NCBI GenBank assembly: GCA_021813195.1
Contig: JAKALI010000316.1
Location: 1-5,581, forward strand
DNA length: 5,581 bases
Direction of reading: 5' to 3'
Origin: Pseudomonadota bacterium
Lineage (GTDB): Bacteria; Pseudomonadota; Alphaproteobacteria; Rhizobiales; Hyphomicrobiaceae
The notes under the pieces are model-generated. The model was not told the origin of the DNA. It saw only the letters and a program-made list of their open reading frames with translations, and ran no database searches. Of the stretch, positions 1 through 5,004 are shown piece after piece. The stretch's first letter is position 1; every line of letters begins with the position of its first letter. A program made the translations under genes and the position numbers.

Positions 1-693
1 ATCTAGCGTCGAAGCTGAGAGCGCAGATCGATGAAGCAGTTCGCCCGCACCCGACACGGTTTCGCGCGCGAGCTTCTGGGCCAAGTCGTCAGCCAGACCC
101 TGCTCCCGCCCGGCAGCCGCCAAACACTCCACGAGATAGAAGACGTAAGCGGGTCCGGATCCGGAAACGGCCGTCACGGCATCCATCAGGGATTCGTCCT
201 CGAGCCACACCACCTCGCCGACACTTTGCATCAAGTGCGTCGTGATTTGCCTCTGGCGCTCGCTCGTTGCGCCATTGGCGCAGCAAGCTGTGATGCCGCG
301 GCCGACCTGCGCTGGCGTATTGGGCATGGCCCGCACAACAGCCCGCCCTGGCGCGAGATGACGTTCAAAACTGGCGATACTGCGCCCAGCTGCGATCGAC
401 ACGACGATGGTCTCAGGCCCGGACAAGCGTGCCAGGGATGGAAAAACCTCATCCATAACTTGAGGTTTGACGGCCGCGAGAATGACACCCGGCGGCCTGT
501 CGAGTGCTTCGATCGCGGGCTCAGGTTGGATGCCGTGCCGATTGAGAAAATGGATTAGATCCGGGGTTGGATGAGGCTCTTGGACCCGCACATCTGCGGG
601 CAGAAGACCTTTTGCCAATAGGCCTTCGAGCAAAGCTGCACCCATCTTCCCGGCACCTGCCAGAAGTAGGGGGCCATTGAGATCGATGGGCAT
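1..693 (-). CDS. proC: pyrroline-5-carboxylate reductase, 3' end beyond window
   Basis: Cytosolic enzyme that reduces 1-pyrroline-5-carboxylate to L-proline with NAD(P)H, the last step of proline synthesis. I translated 231 codons running without a stop to the left edge. The N-terminal Rossmann fold has the glycine motif AGAGKMG at residues 12-18. AAVKPQ (73-78), VSIAAG (98-103) and RAMPNTP (121-127) are typical of the family, and the dimerisation domain starts with TAVSGSGPAYVF (174-185). The family is usually about 270 residues, so roughly 40 C-terminal residues, including the proline-binding PGGTT loop, lie outside. The start is ATG at 693. A GTG directly before it (696) is better spaced, 7 nt, from TGAGG at 704-708, so the protein may be one residue longer; an in-frame stop at 706-708 rules out anything more. 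It follows the YbjN-domain gene by 44 nt on the same strand, which suggests one transcript. Confidence 0.97.
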   Translation of the reverse strand, partial: MPIDLNGPLLLAGAGKMGAALLEGLLAKGLLPADVRVQEPHPTPDLIHFLNRHGIQPEPAIEALDRPPGVILAAVKPQVMDEVFPSLARLSGPETIVVSIAAGRSIASFERHLAPGRAVVRAMPNTPAQVGRGITACCANGATSERQRQITTHLMQSVGEVVWLEDESLMDAVTAVSGSGPAYVFYLVECLAAAGREQGLADDLAQKLARETVSGAGELLHRSALSASTLD

Positions 694-737
694 CACGGGC
701 GAACCTCAGGGCTAGGCGCGGTTCCCTGGCCCTGGCA

Positions 738-1235
738 TCAAGCCTGCCCCTCGGTCTGGAACATGGCGGAGACGAGGGCCTCGCGACTTTCCTTACCTGC
801 CCACACTACGAACTGGAAGGCCTGATAATAGCGTTCGCAGGCTTCGAGCGCCGCTTTCAACATCGCCTCGCACTGGCCTGTGCTGCATACCGCTCCGTTC
901 AGAAGGAGCGCGTGACGGAACATGACCAGACCTTCCTGCGTCCACAGATCGAAGTGACCGAGCCAAAGTTGCTCGTTGATTTGAGCCAAGAGGCGATACA
1001 TTTCCCCGAGCCGATTGTCCGGAACGCGAAAGTCGAATGCGCAGGCCAAATGCAGCGCCTGCAGATCCTCCCGCCAATTCAAAGAGAGATGATAGTCGGT
1101 CCAATTCCCGCCGACGACGAGGGTGACTTCGTCGTCGCCCGTGCGCTCAACGACCCAATCGTGGGCCGATGCAAGCTGCTCGACGAGATCAATCGGGTTG
1201 GCTGTCATGTCCATGCCGTGTTGGGCCGATGCCAT
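738..1235 (-). CDS. YbjN domain-containing protein
   Basis: A 165-residue protein that I assign to the YbjN family (PF10722), small acidic alpha/beta proteins compared structurally with type III secretion chaperones; the biochemical role is not established. Visible landmarks are NPIDLVEQLASAHDW (13-27), a beta-rich stretch with VTLVVGGNWTDYHLSL (37-52), LHLACAFDFRVPDNRLGE (61-78), which is typical of the family, then LLAQINEQLWLGHFDLW and a helical C-terminus. There is no signal peptide or membrane segment. The frame is open upstream to 1361, but the ATG at 1235 is preferred: AGAGGGA (1241-1247) lies 5 nt upstream, and the extra N-terminus would be low-complexity Ala/Gly/Ser. It precedes proC by 44 nt, an arrangement I recall from many Hyphomicrobiales. 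The leader carries two GGAC/GTCC dyads. Family is fairly sure, function unknown. Confidence 0.85.
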   Translation of the reverse strand: MASAQHGMDMTANPIDLVEQLASAHDWVVERTGDDEVTLVVGGNWTDYHLSLNWREDLQALHLACAFDFRVPDNRLGEMYRLLAQINEQLWLGHFDLWTQEGLVMFRHALLLNGAVCSTGQCEAMLKAALEACERYYQAFQFVVWAGKESREALVSAMFQTEGQA

Positions 1236-1536
1236 GCGTTTCCCTCTGCTTCCGGACACCTCAGTCCGGTTCAACGCGCTCGCGGACAAAGTGAGTCCGG
1301 AACCGCCTGCACCGTTTGAGCAGCCCGGAGCGGGAGCCGATGCGGCGCAACGCGGCGACAAAGCACTACCCTCGCCCGAGTCGCAAGTTGGCCGCGCGAT
1401 TCTTCACCAGGAAGGCGCGTTGCTCTGACCCGATCGCTCGCAATCGGTGCGGAATTGCGACGCTCGCGCACTTCGAAGCTCATGACATGTTGATAAGCCG
1501 GCGATCGGCAGCCCAGCGGGAATCAACCCCTTCGCA
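1236..1536. other. intergenic gap between ubiK and the YbjN-domain gene
   Basis: This 301-nt stretch has no convincing gene. A 70-codon leftward frame (1271-1483) is arginine-rich, lacks a ribosome binding site and looks like GC-driven noise. The part next to the YbjN-domain gene holds two related inverted repeats (1252-1269 and 1283-1299), listed separately. Weak 4-5 bp hairpins, such as CCGAT/ATCGG at 1430-1447, are not strong enough to call a terminator for ubiK. I found no promoter with good -35 and -10 boxes, although one for the YbjN-domain gene and proC should be here unless they read through from ubiK. Confidence 0.6.
1252..1299 (-). promoter_or_regulatory. two related GGAC/GTCC inverted repeats in the leader of the YbjN-domain gene
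   Basis: Directly visible: CCGGAC at 1252-1257 and GTCCGG at 1264-1269, separated by 6 nt, and CGGAC at 1283-1287 and GTCCG at 1295-1299, separated by 7 nt. The centres are about 30 bp apart, near three helical turns, and the proximal dyad ends 4 nt before the AGAGGGA ribosome binding site. They could be tandem operator sites for a dimeric repressor. In the leader RNA they could be two hairpins whose arms can also pair with each other. Function is inferred. Confidence 0.35.
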
Positions 1537-1797
1537 TCATGGACCGCGTGCGGCCAGCTGGCGCTCTAGCTCTGCGAGACGGGCCTCGAGCCGTTCGTTC
1601 TCTTCACGCGCTTTGGCCGCCATGGCCTTGACGGCGTCGAATTCCTCGCGGCGCACCAGATCCATGCTGGCGATGATTTTCTCGCCTTGGGCGCGCATCA
1701 GGCTTTCCAGTTCGCGGCCCGCACCTTGCGCGGCGCCAGCAGCATCCGTCATCAACTTCGCCAAATCATCGAGAAAGCGGTTCGTTGTCTGGGTCAT
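1537..1797 (-). CDS. ubiK: UbiK-family ubiquinone biosynthesis accessory factor
   Basis: An 86-residue protein of the UbiK/YqiC family (formerly BMFP or DUF526). In Enterobacteria UbiK binds UbiJ and lipids and supports aerobic ubiquinone synthesis. The N-terminal half, NRFLDDLAKLMTDAAGAAQG (6-25), is the amphipathic helix typical of the family. Residues 46-83, from DLVRREEFDAVKAMA through ENERLEARLAELERQL, form the coiled coil that drives trimerisation. The REEFD and AMAAKAREENERLEARL motifs are strong family matches and the length is normal. The start is ATG at 1797 with AGGA 9 nt upstream (1807-1810). It is transcribed divergently from lgt, and a candidate promoter lies at 1892-1920. Whether its action depends on a UbiJ partner here cannot be told. 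Confidence 0.92.
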   Translation of the reverse strand: MTQTTNRFLDDLAKLMTDAAGAAQGAGRELESLMRAQGEKIIASMDLVRREEFDAVKAMAAKAREENERLEARLAELERQLAARGP

Positions 1798-1891
1798 TGG
1801 TGCATATCCTGGCGATCAAGGTGGAACCACAGCCGTCACGGTGCCGTCATGTCACGCGCAACGACCGCCCGGGGGTGTCGACATGCTCGTG

Positions 1892-1920
1892 ACTATGGTG
1901 TGGCAAGCGCGCACGTGCAA
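1892..1920 (-). promoter_or_regulatory. candidate promoter for ubiK
   Basis: Read leftward, TTGCAC (1920-1915), a 17-nt spacer and CATAGT (1897-1892) resemble a housekeeping sigma promoter: the TTG, which weighs heavily in alphaproteobacteria, is present and four of six -10 bases match. The ubiK leader would be about 90 nt. The -35 box overlaps the palindrome GCACGTGC (1911-1918), a possible operator. It was found by eye only. Confidence 0.3.
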
Positions 1921-1922
1921 GG

Positions 1923-1951
1923 TTCACACACGCCTCGACGGACTGGACAAT
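1923..1951 (+). promoter_or_regulatory. candidate promoter for lgt
   Basis: TTCACA (1923-1928), a 17-nt spacer and GACAAT (1946-1951) match the housekeeping consensus at five and four of six positions. Transcription would start near 1958, giving a leader of about 67 nt before the lgt ATG. It lies 2 bp from the proposed ubiK -35 box, so the two promoters would be back to back. The missing G in the -35 box lowers confidence. Confidence 0.35.
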
Positions 1952-2024
1952 GCTGCGGCGCGTTCGTAAAGCAGGCCGCGGTGCGCAGCGGCTTAGCCTG
2001 TTGGCGCATGAGAGGGCCCCGCCA

Positions 2025-2867
2025 ATGCCGTCGCTCGCCATTCCGTTTCCACAGATCGACCCCGTGGCGCTATCCCTCGGTCCCATCGAGATCAAATGGT
2101 ACGGACTCGCCTACATGGCCGGTCTCGTGCTGGGATGGCTCTATGTCCGCTCGCTGCTGCGCCAGCCGAAATTATGGCGCAACGAAACCCCACCCTTCGA
2201 CGTGGCGCGCGTGGATGATCTTCTCGTCTACATGGCCGTGTCGGTGATTATTGGCGGGCGGCTCGGTTACGTGTTCCTCTACGAACCTGGGACTTATCTC
2301 ACCAACCCGGTGGAAATTTTCAAAGTCTGGAAGGGCGGCATGTCGTTCCACGGCGCCATTCTGGGATCCGCTGTAGGGGTATGGCTGTTCGCACGTCATT
2401 ATGGCGTCAATCCCTGGAGCACGATGGATTTGTGCGCGGCTGCCAATCCGATCGGACTGCTGTTTGGCCGGCTGGCCAATTTCATCAACGGCGAACTGTT
2501 CGGACGCGTCTCGGATGTGCCGTGGGCCATGGTCTTTCCTGATGCCAAGTATCTCCATCCGAATGTCGAGCCGGCCACCCGGCACCCGAGCCAGCTCTAC
2601 GAAGCCGCGCTCGAAGGCATCGTGCTGTTTTTCGTCCTGCGCTACCTTACCCATCGTGCAAAGGCTCTGAAGACCCCCGGAATTGTGATTGGCGTGTTCC
2701 TGGCAGGCTATGCCGTAGCCCGCATCATCGCGGAATTCTTCCGTGAACCACATCTCGGCCACCCTTTGAATTCGGATTGGCTCACGGTCGGCCAGTTGTA
2801 TTCCCTGCCGATGCTGGCCCTCGGTCTCGGCTTCATCTGGTGGGCGCGGCGCAACAAAACGGCGTGA
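2025..2867 (+). CDS. lgt: phosphatidylglycerol--prolipoprotein diacylglyceryl transferase
   Basis: Inner-membrane enzyme that moves diacylglycerol from phosphatidylglycerol to the lipobox cysteine of prolipoproteins, the first step of lipoprotein maturation. The 280 residues include several hydrophobic segments (about 27-45, 66-87, 109-126, 193-208, 218-236 and 256-273). Family landmarks are IEIKWYGLAY (21-30), MSFHGAILG (106-114) with the conserved His109, the signature GRLANFINGELFGR (148-161) with Arg149, Asn152 and Glu157, RHPSQLYEA (186-194), EFFREP (237-242) with the conserved Arg240, and LTVGQLYSLPM (253-263). The frame is open back to 1950, but the start is set at 2025: AGAGGG (2011-2016) lies 8 nt upstream and the family's N-terminus begins here. 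Its stop overlaps a possible GTG start of the following methyltransferase, suggesting coupling. Confidence 0.98.
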   Translation: MPSLAIPFPQIDPVALSLGPIEIKWYGLAYMAGLVLGWLYVRSLLRQPKLWRNETPPFDVARVDDLLVYMAVSVIIGGRLGYVFLYEPGTYLTNPVEIFKVWKGGMSFHGAILGSAVGVWLFARHYGVNPWSTMDLCAAANPIGLLFGRLANFINGELFGRVSDVPWAMVFPDAKYLHPNVEPATRHPSQLYEAALEGIVLFFVLRYLTHRAKALKTPGIVIGVFLAGYAVARIIAEFFREPHLGHPLNSDWLTVGQLYSLPMLALGLGFIWWARRNKTA

Positions 2868-2926
2868 AAGCGCCGCCACGGCCTCACCCTTGTCAGGTTG
2901 TGGATTGCCCGCTACCGCTCACGCTC

Positions 2927-3880
2927 ATGCGCATTGAATATCATCGCACGCTCATCGCCGACACACGCCGCAACCGCGCGCTGCGGGATGCGCTCGCTCG
3001 TGTCATTCGTCCAGGCGAGACTGTCCTTGCCGACATCGGCGCCGGCACAGGGCTCTTGGGGCTCATGGCGTGGCGGCTCGGTGCGCGCGAGGTGCATCTC
3101 TACGAGGCCAACGCGGACATGGCGCGCGTCACCGCCGATGTTCTCAAAGTCAATCGTGCGCGCGGGTGCCATCTTTATCCCTGCCGCTCGACGGACATGA
3201 TCGACCCGCCTCACGTCGACGTCATCATTTCCGAGACGCTTGGCAACTACGCGCTCGAAGAGGATATTATCGCCACCTTGAACGACGCGCGCCGCCGCAT
3301 GCTGAAACCGGGCGGTATTGTCATCCCCTCCCGCATCCGGCAGTTCGCGTGTCCGGTCACATCCGCGCGCATCGCTGATGACCTCAACGCTTGGTCCCGC
3401 GTTGGCAGCGATCTCGGCCTTGCGCTCGACCTATCCGCAGCACGTACCTTGAGCCACAACAATGTCTATGTGCGCACGCTGCGCGCGCAGGAGCTTCTCG
3501 ATGGCGGCCGCGCTGCGCGAATATGGGACGATGTCGATCTCACGCGCCAAGCCGCGTCCGCGCGCAAAGGCGAGATGACGTGGACATTCACGGCCGGCTG
3601 CACCGTGCACGGCTTCGCGTACTGGTGGGAGGCGGACCTTGCGGGAGAAGTGACGCTCTCAACCACTCCGCTCGTTCCGCCGACGCATTGGGAGCAGCTC
3701 TATTTTCCACTGCCGAAGGCGATCGACGCGAAACGAGGCGAGAGCGTGTTGCTCTCGCTGCGCTCGCGCTCCTCACACGATGCCGGCACGCATATTGCGT
3801 GGACCGCCATCCACCGAGACACGCAGGGCAACGTCCTTTCGCGCCAAGCCCAAGACCTCGACAAGGGCTGGGTGGGCTGA
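2927..3880 (+). CDS. PRMT-like class I SAM-dependent methyltransferase
   Basis: A 317-residue protein with the layout of a protein arginine methyltransferase. In order: HRTLIADTRRNRAL (6-19), matching the pre-motif I helix; SAM-binding motif I, LADIGAGTG (34-42); acidic Glu60 ending strand 2; SETLGNYALEED (102-113), which matches the PRMT double-E loop with Glu103 and Glu112 nine residues apart as in PRMT1; LKPGGIVIPSR (126-136); a beta-barrel half with VHGFAYWWEADL (227-238); and the THW loop PPTHWEQLYFPL (251-262). It probably methylates a protein substrate, but the substrate is unknown. The ATG at 2927 lacks a clear ribosome binding site. GTG at 2864, overlapping the lgt stop as GTGA, would add 21 residues and allow translational coupling; GTG at 2900 is a third option. 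Recognisable family sequence starts near residue 3, which favours the ATG. Same strand as lgt, so likely one operon. Confidence 0.87.
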   Translation: MRIEYHRTLIADTRRNRALRDALARVIRPGETVLADIGAGTGLLGLMAWRLGAREVHLYEANADMARVTADVLKVNRARGCHLYPCRSTDMIDPPHVDVIISETLGNYALEEDIIATLNDARRRMLKPGGIVIPSRIRQFACPVTSARIADDLNAWSRVGSDLGLALDLSAARTLSHNNVYVRTLRAQELLDGGRAARIWDDVDLTRQAASARKGEMTWTFTAGCTVHGFAYWWEADLAGEVTLSTTPLVPPTHWEQLYFPLPKAIDAKRGESVLLSLRSRSSHDAGTHIAWTAIHRDTQGNVLSRQAQDLDKGWVG

Positions 3881-3895
3881 GGCGCCTCCGCCTCA
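3878..3895. terminator. hairpin between convergent genes, possible bidirectional terminator
   Basis: TGAGGCG (3878-3884), loop CCTC and CGCCTCA (3889-3895) make a perfect 7-bp GC-rich stem. The left arm begins with the methyltransferase TGA and the right arm is the complement of the pentapeptide gene's TGA. A short TTTT run follows on the + strand (3906-3909) and none on the - strand, so intrinsic termination is plausible rightward and weaker leftward. Confidence 0.4.
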
Positions 3896-4702
3896 CCGGT
3901 AAGCCTTTTCGAGGTTTTTGGCGGCGTCGAGGTTCTTGGCAGCCTCGGCGTTTTTCATCTCGCCCAGGCGCGCAGAGTTGACGTCGGCATCGGCGAAGTC
4001 CGCGCCTGCAACGTCAGCTCCGGTGAGATCGGCGCCCGCGATTTCACTGCCCTGGAACTGCGCGCCCCTTAGATCGGCACCGCGCAATGACGCGAACTCC
4101 AACATCGCACGGCGCAAATTCGCACCCTTGAGAGAGGCGCCCTCCAGATTGGTCGAGCGGAACGTGCCGCGCATCAAGCCCATCGACTGATTCTTCTCGT
4201 CCGCTGAAAGATCAGCGCCGTCGAGCTTGGCACCCGTCATGCTGGCCTTCGAGAAGTCACCGGCGACGCGCGCTCCGGAGAGATCCGCCCCATCCAATTT
4301 CGAACCGACGAGCTGGGTGCCAAACATGCTAGCGCCTTTGAGATTGGCGCCCGTCAGATCGGAGTTGAGTGACCAGGCACTGTCGAGATTGACGCCCTCC
4401 AGATTGGCGCCTTTGAGATTCACCATCATCAATCGCGCCGACTGGAAGATGACGCGACGCAGGTCCATGCCCGACAAATCAAGGCCATTCAGCGATTTGC
4501 CCGTAAGGTCGAGCTTGGCGCCCGCAGGCAACGCGGCGAGCGCCTGCTCGATGTCGGCGCGGGTCATTTCGGACTTGGTATAGGCCTCCGAGGTCAGATC
4601 GACCATGTCGATCATGTCCATCGCATGAGCCGACGCAGAGGCGGCAGCAATGCCGCCAGCCAGCAGGGCCGACAGAAGCCAGGAGGAGAGTCGGGGGATC
4701 AT
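3893..4702 (-). CDS. exported pentapeptide-repeat protein
   Basis: A 269-residue protein with a classic signal peptide: MIPR, a hydrophobic core at about 8-22, then ASASAHA with likely cleavage after Ala27, so it probably acts in the periplasm. Mature residues 28-60 are non-repeat, with a helical TRADIEQALAALPAGA segment. Residues 64-246 are tandem A(D/N)LxG-type pentapeptides, such as LDLSGMDLRR, VNLKGANLEG, SDLTGANLKG and IAGADLTGAD, expected to form a right-handed quadrilateral beta-helix. A charged insert near 167-178 (SADEKNQSMGLM) breaks the register and may be a loop. The tail has two AAKNL repeats. Many frames open upstream, but ATG 4702 is chosen because AAGGA (4710-4714) sits 7 nt before it and it starts the signal peptide. 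The molecular role is unknown; such helices often mediate binding. Nothing ties it to the gyrase-protecting Qnr/MfpA type, and export argues against that. Confidence 0.93.
   Translation of the reverse strand: MIPRLSSWLLSALLAGGIAAASASAHAMDMIDMVDLTSEAYTKSEMTRADIEQALAALPAGAKLDLTGKSLNGLDLSGMDLRRVIFQSARLMMVNLKGANLEGVNLDSAWSLNSDLTGANLKGASMFGTQLVGSKLDGADLSGARVAGDFSKASMTGAKLDGADLSADEKNQSMGLMRGTFRSTNLEGASLKGANLRRAMLEFASLRGADLRGAQFQGSEIAGADLTGADVAGADFADADVNSARLGEMKNAEAAKNLDAAKNLEKAYR
3911..3946 (-). repeat. 18-bp tandem repeat, two copies, in the pentapeptide gene tail
   Basis: Positions 3911-3928 and 3929-3946 match at 15 of 18 bases and encode DAAKNL and EAAKNL. The unit is in frame, so it lengthens the charged, probably helical C-terminal tail by six residues. 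It probably arose by local duplication. Confidence 0.75.
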
Positions 4703-4752
4703 GGACGGGTCCTTGTTGGCGAGAGGGTCAGTTCGCAGCCGGAAGACCGTGT

Positions 4753-4762
4753 ATGACGTCAT
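4753..4762. promoter_or_regulatory. 10-bp palindrome ATGACGTCAT upstream of the pentapeptide gene
   Basis: A perfect palindrome 51-60 nt upstream of the pentapeptide gene's ATG, in the region where its promoter should be. ACGTCA recurs exactly 30 bp further upstream (4756 and 4786), inside the TGTGA-N6-TCACA dyad. It is possibly an operator for a dimeric regulator; the regulator is unknown. Confidence 0.3.
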
Positions 4763-4777
4763 GACGCAGTCTCGGTA

Positions 4778-4793
4778 TGTGATCAACGTCACA
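4778..4793. promoter_or_regulatory. CRP/FNR-type dyad TGTGA-N6-TCACA
   Basis: TGTGA (4778-4782), six bases and TCACA (4789-4793) are identical to the consensus half-sites of the E. coli CRP site. It lies 76-91 nt upstream of the pentapeptide gene's ATG and 81 nt beyond the tRNA 3' end, so the exported protein is the natural target. Alphaproteobacteria have many CRP/FNR-family regulators with related sites, so which one binds is open. Confidence 0.4.
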
Positions 4794-4873
4794 CACGCGC
4801 GCCGGACCCTTGAAGTCTCACTCGAGAACTACTCTCCCCCGGCTGACCATCACAGTCGCGAGCGAGAAGAGAT

Positions 4874-4960
4874 TGGTGCGGACGGTGGGAATCGAACCCA
4901 CACGGCGGTCAAGCCTCAGGATTTTAAGTCCTGTGTGTCTACCAGTTCCACCACGTCCGC
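4874..4960 (-). tRNA. tRNA-Leu (anticodon UAA)
   Basis: An 87-nt gene including encoded CCA. The 7-bp acceptor stem pairs GCGGACG with CGTCCGC, followed by discriminator A and CCA (4876-4874). The D region reads TGGTGGAACTGGTAGACAC, typical of leucine tRNAs. The anticodon stem CAGGA/TCCTG closes the loop CTTAAAA with anticodon TAA at 4926-4924. A long variable arm (class II) comes next, then the T stem GTGGG/CCCAC around TTCGATT. It reads UUA and probably UUG codons, which are rare in such a GC-rich genome. It lies 23 nt downstream of the ceramidase-family gene on the same strand. No clear terminator with a T-run follows it. Confidence 0.99.
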
Positions 4961-4975
4961 TGTTTCGCGCGGCCC

Positions 4976-5004
4976 CTTATGGGCTAAGCGGCGCCGCGGC
5001 GCAA
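4976..5004 (-). promoter_or_regulatory. candidate promoter for tRNA-Leu
   Basis: Read leftward, TTGCGC (5004-4999), a 17-nt spacer and CATAAG (4981-4976) form a plausible promoter. Transcription would start about 8 nt before the mature tRNA 5' end. It overlaps the last codons of the ceramidase-family gene. The -35 box keeps only the TTG, so co-transcription with the upstream gene remains possible. Confidence 0.3.

Noticed and set aside
31..558. 175-codon + strand frame opposite proC
   Set aside because: The opposite strand encodes an unmistakable pyrroline-5-carboxylate reductase across the whole stretch; the + frame has no family features.
1236..1361. Longer YbjN-domain protein starting at 1361
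   Set aside because: The extra residues are low-complexity Ala/Gly/Ser, and the internal ATG at 1235 has a strong AGAGGGA ribosome binding site.
1430..1447. CCGAT/ATCGG hairpin as a ubiK terminator
   Set aside because: Only 5 bp with an 8-nt loop and no T-run; expected often by chance in GC-rich sequence.
1271..1483. 70-codon leftward frame in the gap between ubiK and the YbjN-domain gene
   Set aside because: Very arginine-rich, no Shine-Dalgarno sequence, no recognisable motif; typical of random open frames in GC-rich DNA.
1316..1969. 217-codon + strand frame across ubiK and the intergenic regions
   Set aside because: Arg/Ser/Ala-rich shadow with no ribosome binding site; it overlaps a clear ubiK on the other strand.
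2172..2879. 235-codon leftward frame opposite lgt
   Set aside because: lgt on the + strand is certain over the same bases; the antisense frame shows no family motifs and is charged and irregular.
3918..4583. Two long open frames on the + strand (3918-4190, 4227-4583) antisense to the pentapeptide gene
   Set aside because: They mirror the repeated codon pattern of the real gene on the other strand, have no ribosome binding site and encode low-complexity Ala/Pro/Arg/Ser sequence.
4874..4960. tRNA-Leu as an integration site for a genomic island
   Set aside because: No integrase gene and no second copy of the tRNA 3' end are visible in this window; the neighbours look native.
4961..4984. GCCC/GGGC hairpin between the ceramidase-family gene and the tRNA as a terminator
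   Set aside because: Only a 4-bp stem (4972-4984), no T-run, and it overlaps the stop codon and a candidate -10 box.
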